The notes under the pieces were generated by a model, which did no database searches, was not told the DNA's origin, and was given only the letters and a program-made list of their open reading frames with translations. 64,000 nt of DNA from Clostridiales bacterium GWF2_38_85. GTDB taxonomy: Bacteria > Bacillota > Clostridia > Oscillospirales > CAG-382. The translations under genes and the position numbers were made by a program. The DNA lies in NCBI GenBank assembly GCA_001797275.1, contig MGOY01000014.1, positions 186,001 through 250,000 of the forward strand, in the 5' to 3' direction. Positions 1-8,612 of this stretch are shown piece by piece (the stretch's first letter is position 1; the number at the start of each line of letters is the position of its first letter).

Positions 1-108
1 ATTAACAGTAGTTTTATGCGCTTGATCTAAAATGTCTTCAATATTCTTAATTGTCCGGTTGACAGCAGTACGATCGGCTTTTAATTTTTCTTCTTCTTTT
101 AATGCCAT
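1..108 (-). CDS. Partial unknown ORF (N-terminus only)
   Basis: The first 36 codons of a gene on the minus strand run off the left edge, starting at an ATG 7 bases after the rlmB stop. A GGAG-type ribosome binding site lies inside the end of rlmB, so the two are probably co-transcribed and translationally linked. The visible part begins MALKEEEKLKADRTAVNRT and is rich in Lys and Glu, probably helical. I do not recognise the family from this fragment. Confidence 0.55.
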   Translation of the reverse strand, partial: MALKEEEKLKADRTAVNRTIKNIEDILDQAHKTTVN

Positions 109-115
109 CCGTCAA

Positions 116-877
116 TCACTCCGTTTCATTCCTGTGTTTAGCTGCTTCCATTAAAACAACAGCAGCAGCCGCTGATACATTCAATGAACTAATTTTTCCA
201 TACATCGGAATGGATAAAATATAATCGCTTCGATCTTTGATAAGTCTTGAAACTCCTTCACCTTCACTGCCCAAAACAAATGCGGAAGGAGCATTTAATT
301 TTTCTTTATAATATGGTGTTCCGTTTGCTTCCAAAGCGTAAACCCAGACACCCGCTTTTTTCAACAGTTCAATTGTATTGACTAAATTTGATACTCTTGC
401 AACTGTAACATGAGCAGTCGCACCGGCAGATGCTTTAACAACTGTTGCGGTTATACTGACACTGTTGCGTTTCGGTATAATTATTCCGTGAACTCCCGCA
501 GCTTCGGCTGTACGGATAATTGCACCGAGATTGTGAGGATCGTTTATATTATCGCATATAACAATAAAAGGTTTTTCATTTTTTTCCTTCGCAATCTGTA
601 GAATATCTTCAACAGAGACATAATCGATAGTAGAAGTTGTAGCTGCAATTCCCTGATGAACAATACCGGACGCCATTTCATCAAGCTTCCGTTTGTCTGC
701 TTCGACAACCGGAACACCATGCTGTTTTGCTTCGTTTATTATTTTGCCAATAATACTGTCATGTAGTCCCTTTTGAATATAAATTTTATCAATTGAGCGC
801 TCACTTTTAATGAGTTCGAGAACAGAATTTCTACCGAACACAATTCCGGTGCTGTTATTGTTTTCATTTTCCGTCAA
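116..877 (-). CDS. rlmB: 23S rRNA 2'-O-ribose methyltransferase, TrmH/SpoU family
   Basis: SpoU (SPOUT) family methyltransferase that methylates a ribose in 23S rRNA using S-adenosylmethionine, in the cytoplasm. At 253 aa it has the usual length. An N-terminal substrate-binding domain (GRNSVLELIKSERSIDKIYI) is followed by the catalytic domain with the three family motifs: NDPHNLGAIIRTAEAAGVHG, FVLGSEGEGVSRL, and IPMYGKISSLNVSAAAAVVL near the C-terminus. The start is a TTG with an AGGCGGTG site upstream; an in-frame GTG eleven codons later has no comparable site. The RlmB name, rather than another TrmH paralogue, rests on overall resemblance. Confidence 0.9.
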   Translation of the reverse strand: MTENENNNSTGIVFGRNSVLELIKSERSIDKIYIQKGLHDSIIGKIINEAKQHGVPVVEADKRKLDEMASGIVHQGIAATTSTIDYVSVEDILQIAKEKNEKPFIVICDNINDPHNLGAIIRTAEAAGVHGIIIPKRNSVSITATVVKASAGATAHVTVARVSNLVNTIELLKKAGVWVYALEANGTPYYKEKLNAPSAFVLGSEGEGVSRLIKDRSDYILSIPMYGKISSLNVSAAAAVVLMEAAKHRNETE

Positions 878-966
878 TTATCGCACCGCCTTTTTAAACA
901 TCTGAACGCAATAAAACCAACATTTAGGTTAGATAAAATTTTCACATTTTTGCAGTTGGCTCTTAA

Positions 967-985
967 GAAAATGCTTTGCATTTTC
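967..985. repeat. AAAATGC hairpin, copy 1
   Basis: A perfect hairpin with arms GAAAATGC and GCATTTTC and a 3-base loop lies in the noncoding stretch between rlmB and the CBM2-like gene. A close relative on the other strand lies at 41229-41249, with loosely similar flanking bases (CCAAC on one side). The pair may be remnants of a dispersed palindromic element. Function unknown. Confidence 0.4.
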
Positions 986-1071
986 AGTAGATCAGCATGA
1001 ATTTATTATAACATAGTGACTTTTGGTTGTCAAGAGAACTAATGATAAAAAAGGGTAGATATTAAGTAAAC

Positions 1072-1098
1072 AAAAAAAGTCCACCTAAGGTGAACTTT
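1072..1098 (-). terminator. Intrinsic terminator of the CBM2-like gene
   Basis: On the minus strand, AGTTCACC, a 3-base loop and GGTGGACT (one G-U pair) are followed by a run of seven T. It sits about 27 bases after the stop codon of the CBM2-like gene. Confidence 0.85.
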
Positions 1099-1124
1099 AT
1101 GTTTTATTTCTTAAATTCTGATAT

Positions 1125-1960
1125 TTACGGTCTTGAAAAAGTCATTGTAATTGCATCACCGTCAAATGTCGCATTTGCAACACCGGTCGCAGCAGCACCG
1201 CCGTTTCCGATAATAGTAATAGAGCTGTGTGCGGGAATTGTATAAACAGGCTGCCATTGATTTGTCGGGTTGATTGTCATTCTTGAACCGGATCTATTAA
1301 GCAGAATAGAAGAACCGTTAACCCATACAGTATATACTGTACCGCCTACATAATCAAAAGAAAGTGTCCAGTTTGATATTGGTTGATCGCTGTTGTTGGT
1401 TACAACAATAGCAAAGTCATGATAATTTGCATGAGCAATATTTGTTATAGTAAGTGAAGCTGCAACAGCCGTAGTTGCTGCGCTGGGAATTGCGTAGCTC
1501 TCTATTTCAGCCTTCAGACCATTCAGAAAATTAACTCTTGCTTCAACAGCTTCAACTAATGAACCGCAAAGCGATATTGCAAGCATGTAATTACCGTCTG
1601 TATCAGCCTGCATCATGCTGTTTCTGTAGAAAGGAACCTCATATCTGCTTGTTCCGGGAGTTGCACGGTCACCAAAGAAAGCGCTTCTTCTAACGGTAAG
1701 GTCCTGAAGAAATGCGATTATCTGAGCATACTGTTCACGGGTAAGGTTATTTGCTGCTTGAATTTCTGCTGCGAATTCATCAAGTGTGGCGTTATAGCTT
1801 TCGTATGCGGGAACATATGTATGCTCATAATAATCTTTATAATTATTTATTCTGCGAGGTAATTGTCTCTTGTAAAAGACGGAACAGCGAATACAGTGTT
1901 TAATGGGCTGAGTGAAAATACAAGAATCAATGCTAAGGTAAAAGTCATTATTTTTTTCAT
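1125..1960 (-). pseudogene. Secreted CBM2-like protein, frameshifted
   Basis: An ATG at 1960 with a strong GGAAAGGAA site opens a 37-codon frame encoding a typical signal peptide (MKKIMTFTLALILVFSLS, ending near TVFA), which hits TAA at 1847-1849. The neighbouring frame picks up at once (RINNYKDYYEHTYVPAYES) and runs without a stop to 1125. It gives a helical N-terminal region and, over about the last 110 residues, a beta-rich module resembling carbohydrate-binding family 2 (DFAIVVTNNSDQPISNWTLS, conserved Trp, then IPAHSSITIIGNGG). Adding one base near 1850-1860 would restore a 278-aa exported protein. No programmed-frameshift slippery site is visible, so this is a real 1-base deletion or a sequence error. 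The CBM2 assignment is by motif resemblance only. The terminator at 1072-1098 follows. Confidence 0.75.
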
Positions 1961-2230
1961 ATTGTTTTATTCCTTTCCATGATGTATGTTTTGAGAAAAC
2001 AAAAAAGCTGCAAGCTCAATAATTACAGAAGTAATCATAAACATGCAGCCAGTCAATCATAATAAATACAAAAATTACTTGTATTATTTTAGACACTTAA
2101 CTTTGCGTCATCAGCTTTCGCTGAGTTTGCCAAATATTGAATTTATTAGTAATATATCAATTGATGAATCGATTGTATCACTATAATTTTCATTTGTCAA
2201 TATATTTTATTGAATCCTATAAAAATATTT

Positions 2231-2533
2231 TTAATCTTCTTTTAATCCGTCGATAAGATCAAGTATTTCATTAAGCAGCGACTGCTCCTCCGATTCTGTA
2301 AGCTCAGAAACAGCCGGGCTTTCATCTTTTGATGCTTCCTCACTGACATCAGAGATTTCACTTTGATCAGATTCTGTTTCTGACACCTGAGATTCAACAT
2401 TTGATATTTCGGATATCTCAGACACATCGCTTGCCCGGCTTTCAGGTTTTGATTCCGATAAATAATCATCACAGGATGTAAAAGTCAGGATAATTAAACA
2501 TGCTATTATTATAAAATTAAATTTACTTTTCAT
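2231..2533 (-). CDS. Small Ser/Glu-rich lipoprotein, unknown function
   Basis: The 100-aa protein starts with a lysine-containing n-region and a hydrophobic core ending in a lipobox-like TFTSC (Cys at residue 20), so it is probably exported and lipid-anchored. The rest is a low-complexity chain of SEIS/SDVSE/SEEA-type repeats, strongly acidic and probably disordered, ending in a short amphipathic helix (LLNEILDLIDGL). A GAGGT site precedes the ATG. It stands alone, oriented like the CBM2-like gene. No function can be given; the acidic linker suggests a spacer or surface role. Confidence 0.7.
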   Translation of the reverse strand: MKSKFNFIIIACLIILTFTSCDDYLSESKPESRASDVSEISEISNVESQVSETESDQSEISDVSEEASKDESPAVSELTESEEQSLLNEILDLIDGLKED

Positions 2534-2669
2534 TTCAGACCTCAGTAGCTTTTTGATTTCAAATGTATTTTAACACAAAACTATTGATAAATGCAATATG
2601 TATTTTAATGGTTTGAGTATATTTATTGTAAAAATTCTTGTAACATCTCGTATTTTAAAGTATAATGAA

Positions 2670-3938
2670 TCAGGAATCACGGTTGTATATTACTTTAACA
2701 TGCTTTCTGCCTTTATACATTACAAAGTATACTGCAAGCATATTAATACCCATGAAAGCCATTATAACAATACGTTCGGGAACGAATTCGCCTAAAGAAC
2801 CGGCTGCGAGCTGCCCCAGGATCGCTCCAAAGGACATAAACATCTGGAAGGTTCCGTTGAAACGCCCTCGTTTTGAGTCTGGAACATATGCCTGGGTTGC
2901 GGATATTCGGATGTTGAAGGATGTAACACCAAGGATACCAACAATAAAGAAGTTAATCATCATTACCCAAACCGGTAGATATAAGGTAAATGCCTCAATT
3001 ATTGATATTGTTGTATAAACAAAAAGTGCAATATTGAATTTCTTTTCAATAGGGTATTTATATTGATAATGAATAACTCCGCCGATCAACCTGCCAAGAA
3101 CTCCTATCCCACTTATAATCGAAAACCAAACAATACTTGTGATTATAAATCCGAAAAGTTCATATTGTGGGAATAACAAGGTATTGTTTTTAAAAAACGG
3201 TAGGGTCAGGGTACTGCTTGCTCCGTTTGCAAACATTGTTATGAAAAAGTAGATTGTGATAACCATCAAACCTTTTTCACCTTTTATGTAATTGAATCCT
3301 TCAATAAAATCCGTTTTGTATTTTTCTAAATTGAATTTTTCTTTTTTTTTGGATTTTATATGTTTCTCATGATATTCAATTCTTGTTTCAAATATTGCTG
3401 CGACAAGAAAGGTTATTGCATTAAAAGCAAAAATAGGAGCGACAGTTCCCAAAACAGAATATATAATTGATGATACGAAAACCATTACTGAAGCAATCGG
3501 ATAAATTATACTTGAAATTGAATATGCTTTAGATAAGTTTCCTTCAGTAACAAGATTCGGATATAAACTATCATATGCAACAGAATAAACACTGTCAATA
3601 CAACCGATTAAGAGAGTCAGCATCAAAAATATAGGGTAGTTAAACCAGCCACTGAAAATCAGAGCGAAAACAATAACATACATACCTGCTGATATAAAAT
3701 CAAGTGTATAAATAACTTTCTTGCGTGAAAATCTATCCATATAAGGACCGGCAAATAGCGGTGCGATAATATGCGGTATAAAATAAACTACCATGAAAAA
3801 TGCATATAAAAAAGTCGAATTAGTATAATCAAGAACAAGTATACTAATTGCAAATCCTGAAGCTGCATTTCCGAACATGGAAACAATCGAGCCTAATGTA
3901 AGTATTGTAAAATCACGGGTCCATAATTTATTTTTCAT
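2670..3938 (-). CDS. Major facilitator superfamily transporter
   Basis: A 422-aa polytopic membrane protein with about 12 hydrophobic segments. The loop between helices 2 and 3 carries the MFS motif A variant AGPYMDRFSRKKVIY. The overall pattern matches drug- or siderophore-exporter MFS proteins (TIGR00900/enterobactin-exporter-like); the substrate is unknown. I start at the ATG of MKNKLW (3938), which has GGA eight bases upstream; an ATG six codons earlier has no site. A basic loop (EKHIKSKKKEKFN) splits the two six-helix halves. Monocistronic; nothing around it points to a substrate. Confidence 0.85.
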   Translation of the reverse strand: MKNKLWTRDFTILTLGSIVSMFGNAASGFAISILVLDYTNSTFLYAFFMVVYFIPHIIAPLFAGPYMDRFSRKKVIYTLDFISAGMYVIVFALIFSGWFNYPIFLMLTLLIGCIDSVYSVAYDSLYPNLVTEGNLSKAYSISSIIYPIASVMVFVSSIIYSVLGTVAPIFAFNAITFLVAAIFETRIEYHEKHIKSKKKEKFNLEKYKTDFIEGFNYIKGEKGLMVITIYFFITMFANGASSTLTLPFFKNNTLLFPQYELFGFIITSIVWFSIISGIGVLGRLIGGVIHYQYKYPIEKKFNIALFVYTTISIIEAFTLYLPVWVMMINFFIVGILGVTSFNIRISATQAYVPDSKRGRFNGTFQMFMSFGAILGQLAAGSLGEFVPERIVIMAFMGINMLAVYFVMYKGRKHVKVIYNRDS

Positions 3939-4065
3939 ATAGTAATTCCATTTCAAAAATAATGACTGTGACGATTATAATATATTTAATTTAAAATGTC
4001 AATACTATAATTAAATAAATTAATAATAATATTAATTAAATCAATATGATGGATGGTGTTTCGTT

Positions 4066-4593
4066 TTGCGAATATTTATAGCTTTAAATTTTGATGAAAA
4101 GACAAAACAAAAGCTGTATAATATACAGGGAAAGCTGCTTCAGATAGGTATAGAGGGTAATTATACAAGGAGTGAAAATTTTCATCTGACGCTCGTATTT
4201 ATCGGAGAAACAAATAGGATTGATGATATAAAGGTTGCAATGAATAAAATACAATTTGCTCCGTTCAATCTAATTATCAAAGGAGCAGGGATATTTTCTC
4301 AGAGAGACAGCAAAATTCTTTGGGCGGGAATATATGCGCCATCATTATTGATTAATATACAAAAACAATTAGCCGACGATTTACAAAAATTGAAATTTGA
4401 CATTGAAACATGGAAATTTAAACCGCATCTTACTCTAATAAGGAATGCAGTTTTACCAAATAGTATCACAATGAATACAATATCGAATATAATCGGTGAA
4501 ATGTATGTTGAAATAAGTAAATTATCACTTATGAAATCCGAGAAGATAAACGGTATATTAACTTATACCGAAATTTATAATTCACATAAATAA
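4066..4593 (+). CDS. thpR: RNA 2',3'-cyclic phosphodiesterase, 2H family
   Basis: 2H phosphoesterase of the LigT/ThpR group (175 aa, usual length). It hydrolyses 2',3'-cyclic phosphate ends of RNA. Both catalytic His-x-Thr motifs are present: HLTLVFIGE near residue 45 and HLTLIRN near residue 125. The reading frame starts with TTG at 4066, preceded by GGATGG at suitable spacing; no in-frame ATG lies near. It is followed by about 100 bases of AT-rich intergenic sequence. Confidence 0.88.
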   Translation: MRIFIALNFDEKTKQKLYNIQGKLLQIGIEGNYTRSENFHLTLVFIGETNRIDDIKVAMNKIQFAPFNLIIKGAGIFSQRDSKILWAGIYAPSLLINIQKQLADDLQKLKFDIETWKFKPHLTLIRNAVLPNSITMNTISNIIGEMYVEISKLSLMKSEKINGILTYTEIYNSHK

Positions 4594-4698
4594 AATGGTT
4601 GAAATATTGGAATTGACATGTTACAATATGTATGCTTTTTATATGATTGATTAGTACAATTCATTTATTAATATAATAAATAAGAAAAGAGATTTGTT

Positions 4699-5508
4699 AT
4701 GAATTGGGAAAAGTTAACCGTTGATGAATTTAAAAACTCAATATCCGAAACCGGCAGAGTATGTATTGTACCTATTGGATGTCTTGAAAAACATGGCAAT
4801 CATTTACCGCTCGGTACAGATATTGCGGTTGCAAGAGAAATTGCTGAAAGAGCGGCAAAAACCGAGCCTGTAATGATATTCCCTTATTATCCGATAGGTA
4901 TGGTCAGCGAAGTCAGACATAAGTTGGGTACTGTTGCAATACCACCCGCACTCCAGATGTCGCTGTTATATGCACTCTGCGACGAAATCTCACGAAATGG
5001 ATATAAAAAAATTATCATTGCCAACGGTCATGGTGGCAACAATATGTTTTTACGCTATTTTGCTCAGGCAACATTACAGGAGCGTCATGACTATTCTGTT
5101 TATGTAAATGATATATGGGCATTGACCTATGACCAATCCATGATACTCGAAGAAAAATACGGTAAGATTTTAGATTGCGGCCATGCGGATGTGTATGAAA
5201 CATCAGATATAATGGCGATTTCACCGGAGCAGGTACATATGGAGCGTGTAAAAGTTGATGAAAGCAAATCAACACACCGCATGGACTCACTTGATGAGCT
5301 GCAGATATTCACTGCCATCAACTGGTATGGAGATTTTCCTCATCAGTTTGCCGGTGACCCAAGCAATGCTTCAGCCGAATACGGTAATGATATATTAAAT
5401 TATAATGCAGAGAATCTTGTTAAGGTAATCAGAGAAATTAAAAAGTCAAATCTTGTCGGTGATTTATTCGACGAATTTTATAATTACAGCGATAATCCGA
5501 CAGTTTAA
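4699..5508 (+). CDS. Creatininase-family amidohydrolase
   Basis: A 269-aa member of the creatininase (creatinine amidohydrolase) superfamily, metal-dependent hydrolases of cyclic amides and related compounds. The metal-binding signature PIGCLEKHGNHLPLGTD (residues about 21-37) and the downstream ANGHGGNN and CGHADVYETS motifs are present. The true substrate is unknown: the family also includes mycofactocin and FAPy-type deformylases. A good TTGACA lies upstream at 4613 but without a convincing -10. The following membrane-anchored gene begins 12 bases after the stop, so the two probably form an operon. Confidence 0.85.
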   Translation: MNWEKLTVDEFKNSISETGRVCIVPIGCLEKHGNHLPLGTDIAVAREIAERAAKTEPVMIFPYYPIGMVSEVRHKLGTVAIPPALQMSLLYALCDEISRNGYKKIIIANGHGGNNMFLRYFAQATLQERHDYSVYVNDIWALTYDQSMILEEKYGKILDCGHADVYETSDIMAISPEQVHMERVKVDESKSTHRMDSLDELQIFTAINWYGDFPHQFAGDPSNASAEYGNDILNYNAENLVKVIREIKKSNLVGDLFDEFYNYSDNPTV

Positions 5509-5520
5509 GGTGGTGATGTC

Positions 5521-6069
5521 TTGCATAATGCGAGCAAAAAAACTGTAATAACCTTATTTATAATATGTATAATTACAGCTTCCGTATTCTGGATATGGGG
5601 TGATAAGATCATCCCCAGCGATTATCATGAAAATGTGGAATCACTAATTGCGGGTAAGTTTGCATATGATGAAATTACATTGGAAGGCATATCAAAGGTT
5701 AAACAGGAAATCGATCAGATGTATGTAGATAAGCTAATGTTTTATATGTGCCGAACCGAAAGCGATGGTATACTATTAATTATATTTCAGGTCAGAGAAG
5801 ACGATGGTGTTCAGAAATACAAGTATGTAGCTCATAATTATTATGATTCAACAACATTCTCTCAGGCGCTGACGAATGCAAAAATTATAACCGTAAACGA
5901 TGAGGGTAACAGAGTCGGGTTTTATATTTCTTATAAAAAGAATACAGTTCAGAAAATAGATGACCAGACACCCGAAATCACTGAGTATAAAATAAAACTC
6001 GGAGAAACAGAATTCGAATTCATATTTGCATATACCCATTTAATTAACAGCGATTCAAGTGCAGGATAG
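5521..6069 (+). CDS. Membrane-anchored protein of unknown function
   Basis: A 182-aa protein with a single N-terminal hydrophobic segment (about residues 8-26, VITLFIICIITASVFWIW) after a basic stretch, then a mostly beta-predicted extracellular part. The start is TTG at 5521, with a strong GGTGGTG site overlapping the end of the creatininase-family gene, so translation is probably coupled. I recognise no family. It ends just before a strong hairpin terminator. Confidence 0.65.
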   Translation: MHNASKKTVITLFIICIITASVFWIWGDKIIPSDYHENVESLIAGKFAYDEITLEGISKVKQEIDQMYVDKLMFYMCRTESDGILLIIFQVREDDGVQKYKYVAHNYYDSTTFSQALTNAKIITVNDEGNRVGFYISYKKNTVQKIDDQTPEITEYKIKLGETEFEFIFAYTHLINSDSSAG

Positions 6070-6124
6070 TATGTAATATAATGAACATATTATGATTAAT
6101 GATATTATGTCAATAAATGTCAGT

Positions 6125-6165
6125 ATACAAGGGTGCCTTCAAGGGTCACCCTTGTATTTGTTATT
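6125..6165 (+). terminator. Intrinsic terminator
   Basis: An 11-bp perfect stem (ATACAAGGGTG with CACCCTTGTAT) is followed by a T-rich but interrupted tail. It closes the 4699-6069 operon. Confidence 0.7.
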
Positions 6166-6215
6166 CCGGAATACAGGTTCTTGTTAAAATATTTTAAGTA
6201 TTTTATTAAAACCTA

Positions 6216-6243
6216 TTGACTTCATAAAGAAATATCGTATAAT
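6216..6243 (+). promoter_or_regulatory. SigA-type promoter for hppA
   Basis: TTGACT, a 16-bp spacer and TATAAT lie about 70 bases before the chosen hppA start. A near-consensus vegetative promoter. Confidence 0.75.
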
Positions 6244-6310
6244 GGTATTTGTGGAAATTTGGGGCATAAATATATTAACCCAAAAAATTAAAGTTGAAAG
6301 GATAATCTCA

Positions 6311-8533
6311 ATGGCTCCTCTTTTAAGTATTGTTATCATTGCGGCGCTTGGTGCATTGGGGTATGCAGCTGTAAACTTCTTCTCTGTAAAGAAGCTTGAC
6401 GAAGGCACACCTCGAATGATGGAAATAGCTGCTGCAATTCGTCTTGGTGCGAATACATTTATTCGCTATGAGTATAAGATAGTTGCAATAGTTGCTTTAT
6501 GTATTGCAGTTCTTCTTTCAGTACTCATCTCATGGTCAACAGGTATTGCATTCTTACTTGGCTCAACAATGAGTGCATCGGCAGGTTGGATTGGTATGAA
6601 GATCGCAACTTACGCGAACGTTCGTGTTACTAACAGAGCAAATACAACAAAATCGCTTTCAGAAACTCTTAAAGTAGCCTTCAAAGGCGGCTCAGTAATG
6701 GGACTTTGTGTCGGTGGTTTTGCATTGCTTGGTATTTTTATTGTTTATTTGTTCTTTGGTATCGGACTTAATCAAATCGATGAATTGATTAATCATGAAA
6801 ATGTTAAAGCCTTATGGGAATCAACTACAAGCTTAATCGGTCTTAAAGCTTCGTTTACAATGACACTTTCAGGTTATGCACTCGGTTGTTCAATTATCGC
6901 AATGTTTGCTCGTGTCGGCGGTGGTATCTACACAAAAGCAGCTGATATGGGCGCTGACCTTGTCGGTAAGACAGAATTACATATTCCTGAGGATGACCCC
7001 CGTAATCCTGCAACAATCGCTGATAATGTCGGTGATAACGTAGGCGACGTTGCCGGACTTGGTTCAGACCTTCTTGAAAGTTTTGTCGGTGCAATTCTTT
7101 CAGGTGCGATCCTTGCTTCCGAATTGTTTATTCATGGTGTATATCAAGATACAGAGATGCTCAAAAAAATGTTATTATTCCCGATTGCTTTTGCAGGTAT
7201 TGGTCTTATATCATGTATAATTGGTATAGCATCTTTATTTATAAGAAAACACTTATCTGATAATCCTCATAAAGAGCTTAATATGGCAACCTGGATATCA
7301 GCAGGAATTACAGTTGTTTTAGGCTTCGGTCTTACTTATTATATGTTCTCTGATGTTGACACTCAGGTATTCAAAAATGCGGAATTTAATTTAGGTTACA
7401 TTTCACCCTGGCTTGCAGCAGCAGTCGGTGTTGTATCAGGTGTTATAATCGGTAAATTTGCAGAATATTATACAAGTTATGATTATAAACCCACAAAGAA
7501 GGTAGCTCAGGCATCAATCGAAGGTGCAGCTCTTACAATTACTCAGGGTATGGCGCTCGGTATGATGTCATGTATGGCACCCGTCGCAGTTCTCGGAATT
7601 GCAATCTGGGGTTCATATGCAATTTCCGGCATGTACGGTGTTGCAGCAGCAGCTATCGGTATGCTTTCATTCGTTGCAGCTACAGTTTCGGTTGATACCT
7701 ACGGTCCGATTTCGGATAATGCTGGTGGTATAGCTGAAATGAGCTTCCTTGATAAGGATGTTCGTGTTATAACAGATGAACTTGACTCTGTCGGTAATAC
7801 AACAGCTGCTATCGGTAAAGGCTTCGCAATAGGTTCAGCTGCATTTGCAACCCTCTCAATGATGACCTCTTATCTGTTTGCATATCAGAAAACAGAAGTT
7901 CTTAGCACTACCAACGGAGCTCTTGACTTAATTGCTATCAACCTTATCCAGCCGCTTACACTTGCCGGTGCTTTGGTTGGCGCAGCGCTTCCGTACCTCT
8001 TCTCCGGTATGCTTATTGAAGCAGTTGCAAAAGCTGCCCGTGCAATGGTTGTTGAAGTCAGACGCCAGTTTAGAGAAATCAAAGGTCTGCTTCAGGGTGA
8101 AGTTCTTCCCGACTACAAAACCTGTATTGAAATATCTTCGCAGGGTGCTTTAAAAGAAATGCGTTTTCCGGCTATTATGTCAATTTCTTTTCCTGTAATA
8201 TGCGGATTCATATTTGGTGCTGACTTTGTTGCCGGTGTACTGATTGGTGCTACCATCTCAGCTATTATGCTTGCTATCTTTACCGGTAATGCAGGCGGTG
8301 CGTGGGATAATGCGAAGAAATATATCGAAACCGGTGCTATTAAAGGACATTCAAAAGGTTCGCTTGCTCATGATGCAGCAGTTGTCGGTGATACTGTAGG
8401 CGACCCACTCAAGGATACGGTTGGCCCTTCTCTTGATATTCTTATTAAGATCATGTCAGTTGTTTCACTCGTAACAGTTATTGTATTCCAGAAATACAAT
8501 CTGGTTGATCTGATAGGTAGTTTGTTTAAATAA
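6311..8533 (+). CDS. hppA: Membrane-bound ion-translocating pyrophosphatase, K+-dependent type
   Basis: Integral membrane pyrophosphatase (740 aa, about 16 helices) that couples PPi hydrolysis to H+ or Na+ export. Signature sites are intact: KAADMGADLVGKTE, the Mg-PPi site DNVGDNVGDVAG, EYYTSYDYKPTKK, and the C-terminal DTVGDPLKDTVGPS. At the potassium-determining position the sequence reads GNTTAA, Ala rather than the Lys of K+-independent enzymes, so it should need K+; clostridial K+-dependent forms pump Na+ or H+, which I cannot settle by eye. The ATG at 6311 has AAAGGATAATCTCA before it; an in-frame ATG 23 codons earlier lies within the -10 region and is rejected. It sits beside PPi-dependent phosphofructokinase, a functional match. 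Confidence 0.95.
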   Translation: MAPLLSIVIIAALGALGYAAVNFFSVKKLDEGTPRMMEIAAAIRLGANTFIRYEYKIVAIVALCIAVLLSVLISWSTGIAFLLGSTMSASAGWIGMKIATYANVRVTNRANTTKSLSETLKVAFKGGSVMGLCVGGFALLGIFIVYLFFGIGLNQIDELINHENVKALWESTTSLIGLKASFTMTLSGYALGCSIIAMFARVGGGIYTKAADMGADLVGKTELHIPEDDPRNPATIADNVGDNVGDVAGLGSDLLESFVGAILSGAILASELFIHGVYQDTEMLKKMLLFPIAFAGIGLISCIIGIASLFIRKHLSDNPHKELNMATWISAGITVVLGFGLTYYMFSDVDTQVFKNAEFNLGYISPWLAAAVGVVSGVIIGKFAEYYTSYDYKPTKKVAQASIEGAALTITQGMALGMMSCMAPVAVLGIAIWGSYAISGMYGVAAAAIGMLSFVAATVSVDTYGPISDNAGGIAEMSFLDKDVRVITDELDSVGNTTAAIGKGFAIGSAAFATLSMMTSYLFAYQKTEVLSTTNGALDLIAINLIQPLTLAGALVGAALPYLFSGMLIEAVAKAARAMVVEVRRQFREIKGLLQGEVLPDYKTCIEISSQGALKEMRFPAIMSISFPVICGFIFGADFVAGVLIGATISAIMLAIFTGNAGGAWDNAKKYIETGAIKGHSKGSLAHDAAVVGDTVGDPLKDTVGPSLDILIKIMSVVSLVTVIVFQKYNLVDLIGSLFK

Positions 8534-8545
8534 AATAGTTAAAAA

Positions 8546-8583
8546 TTAAGTCTGTATAATCCGAAAGGATTGTACAGGCTTAA
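8546..8583. terminator. Bidirectional terminator between hppA and the PFK
   Basis: A 17-bp stem with two non-Watson-Crick (G-T type) positions (TTAAGTCTGTATAATCC paired with GGATTGTACAGGCTTAA) and a GAAA tetraloop. A- and T-rich flanks serve both convergent genes. Confidence 0.85.
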
Positions 8584-8612
8584 TTTATTACAGTTATCAG
8601 AGTATTTAGACT

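Noticed and set aside
1845-1865. Programmed -1 frameshift in the CBM2-like gene
   Set aside because: No X-XXY-YYZ slippery heptamer or downstream stem is seen at the frame junction.
6184-6408. Minus-strand ORF opposite the hppA start
   Set aside because: It covers the promoter and first codons of hppA, has no ribosome site and no recognisable domain.
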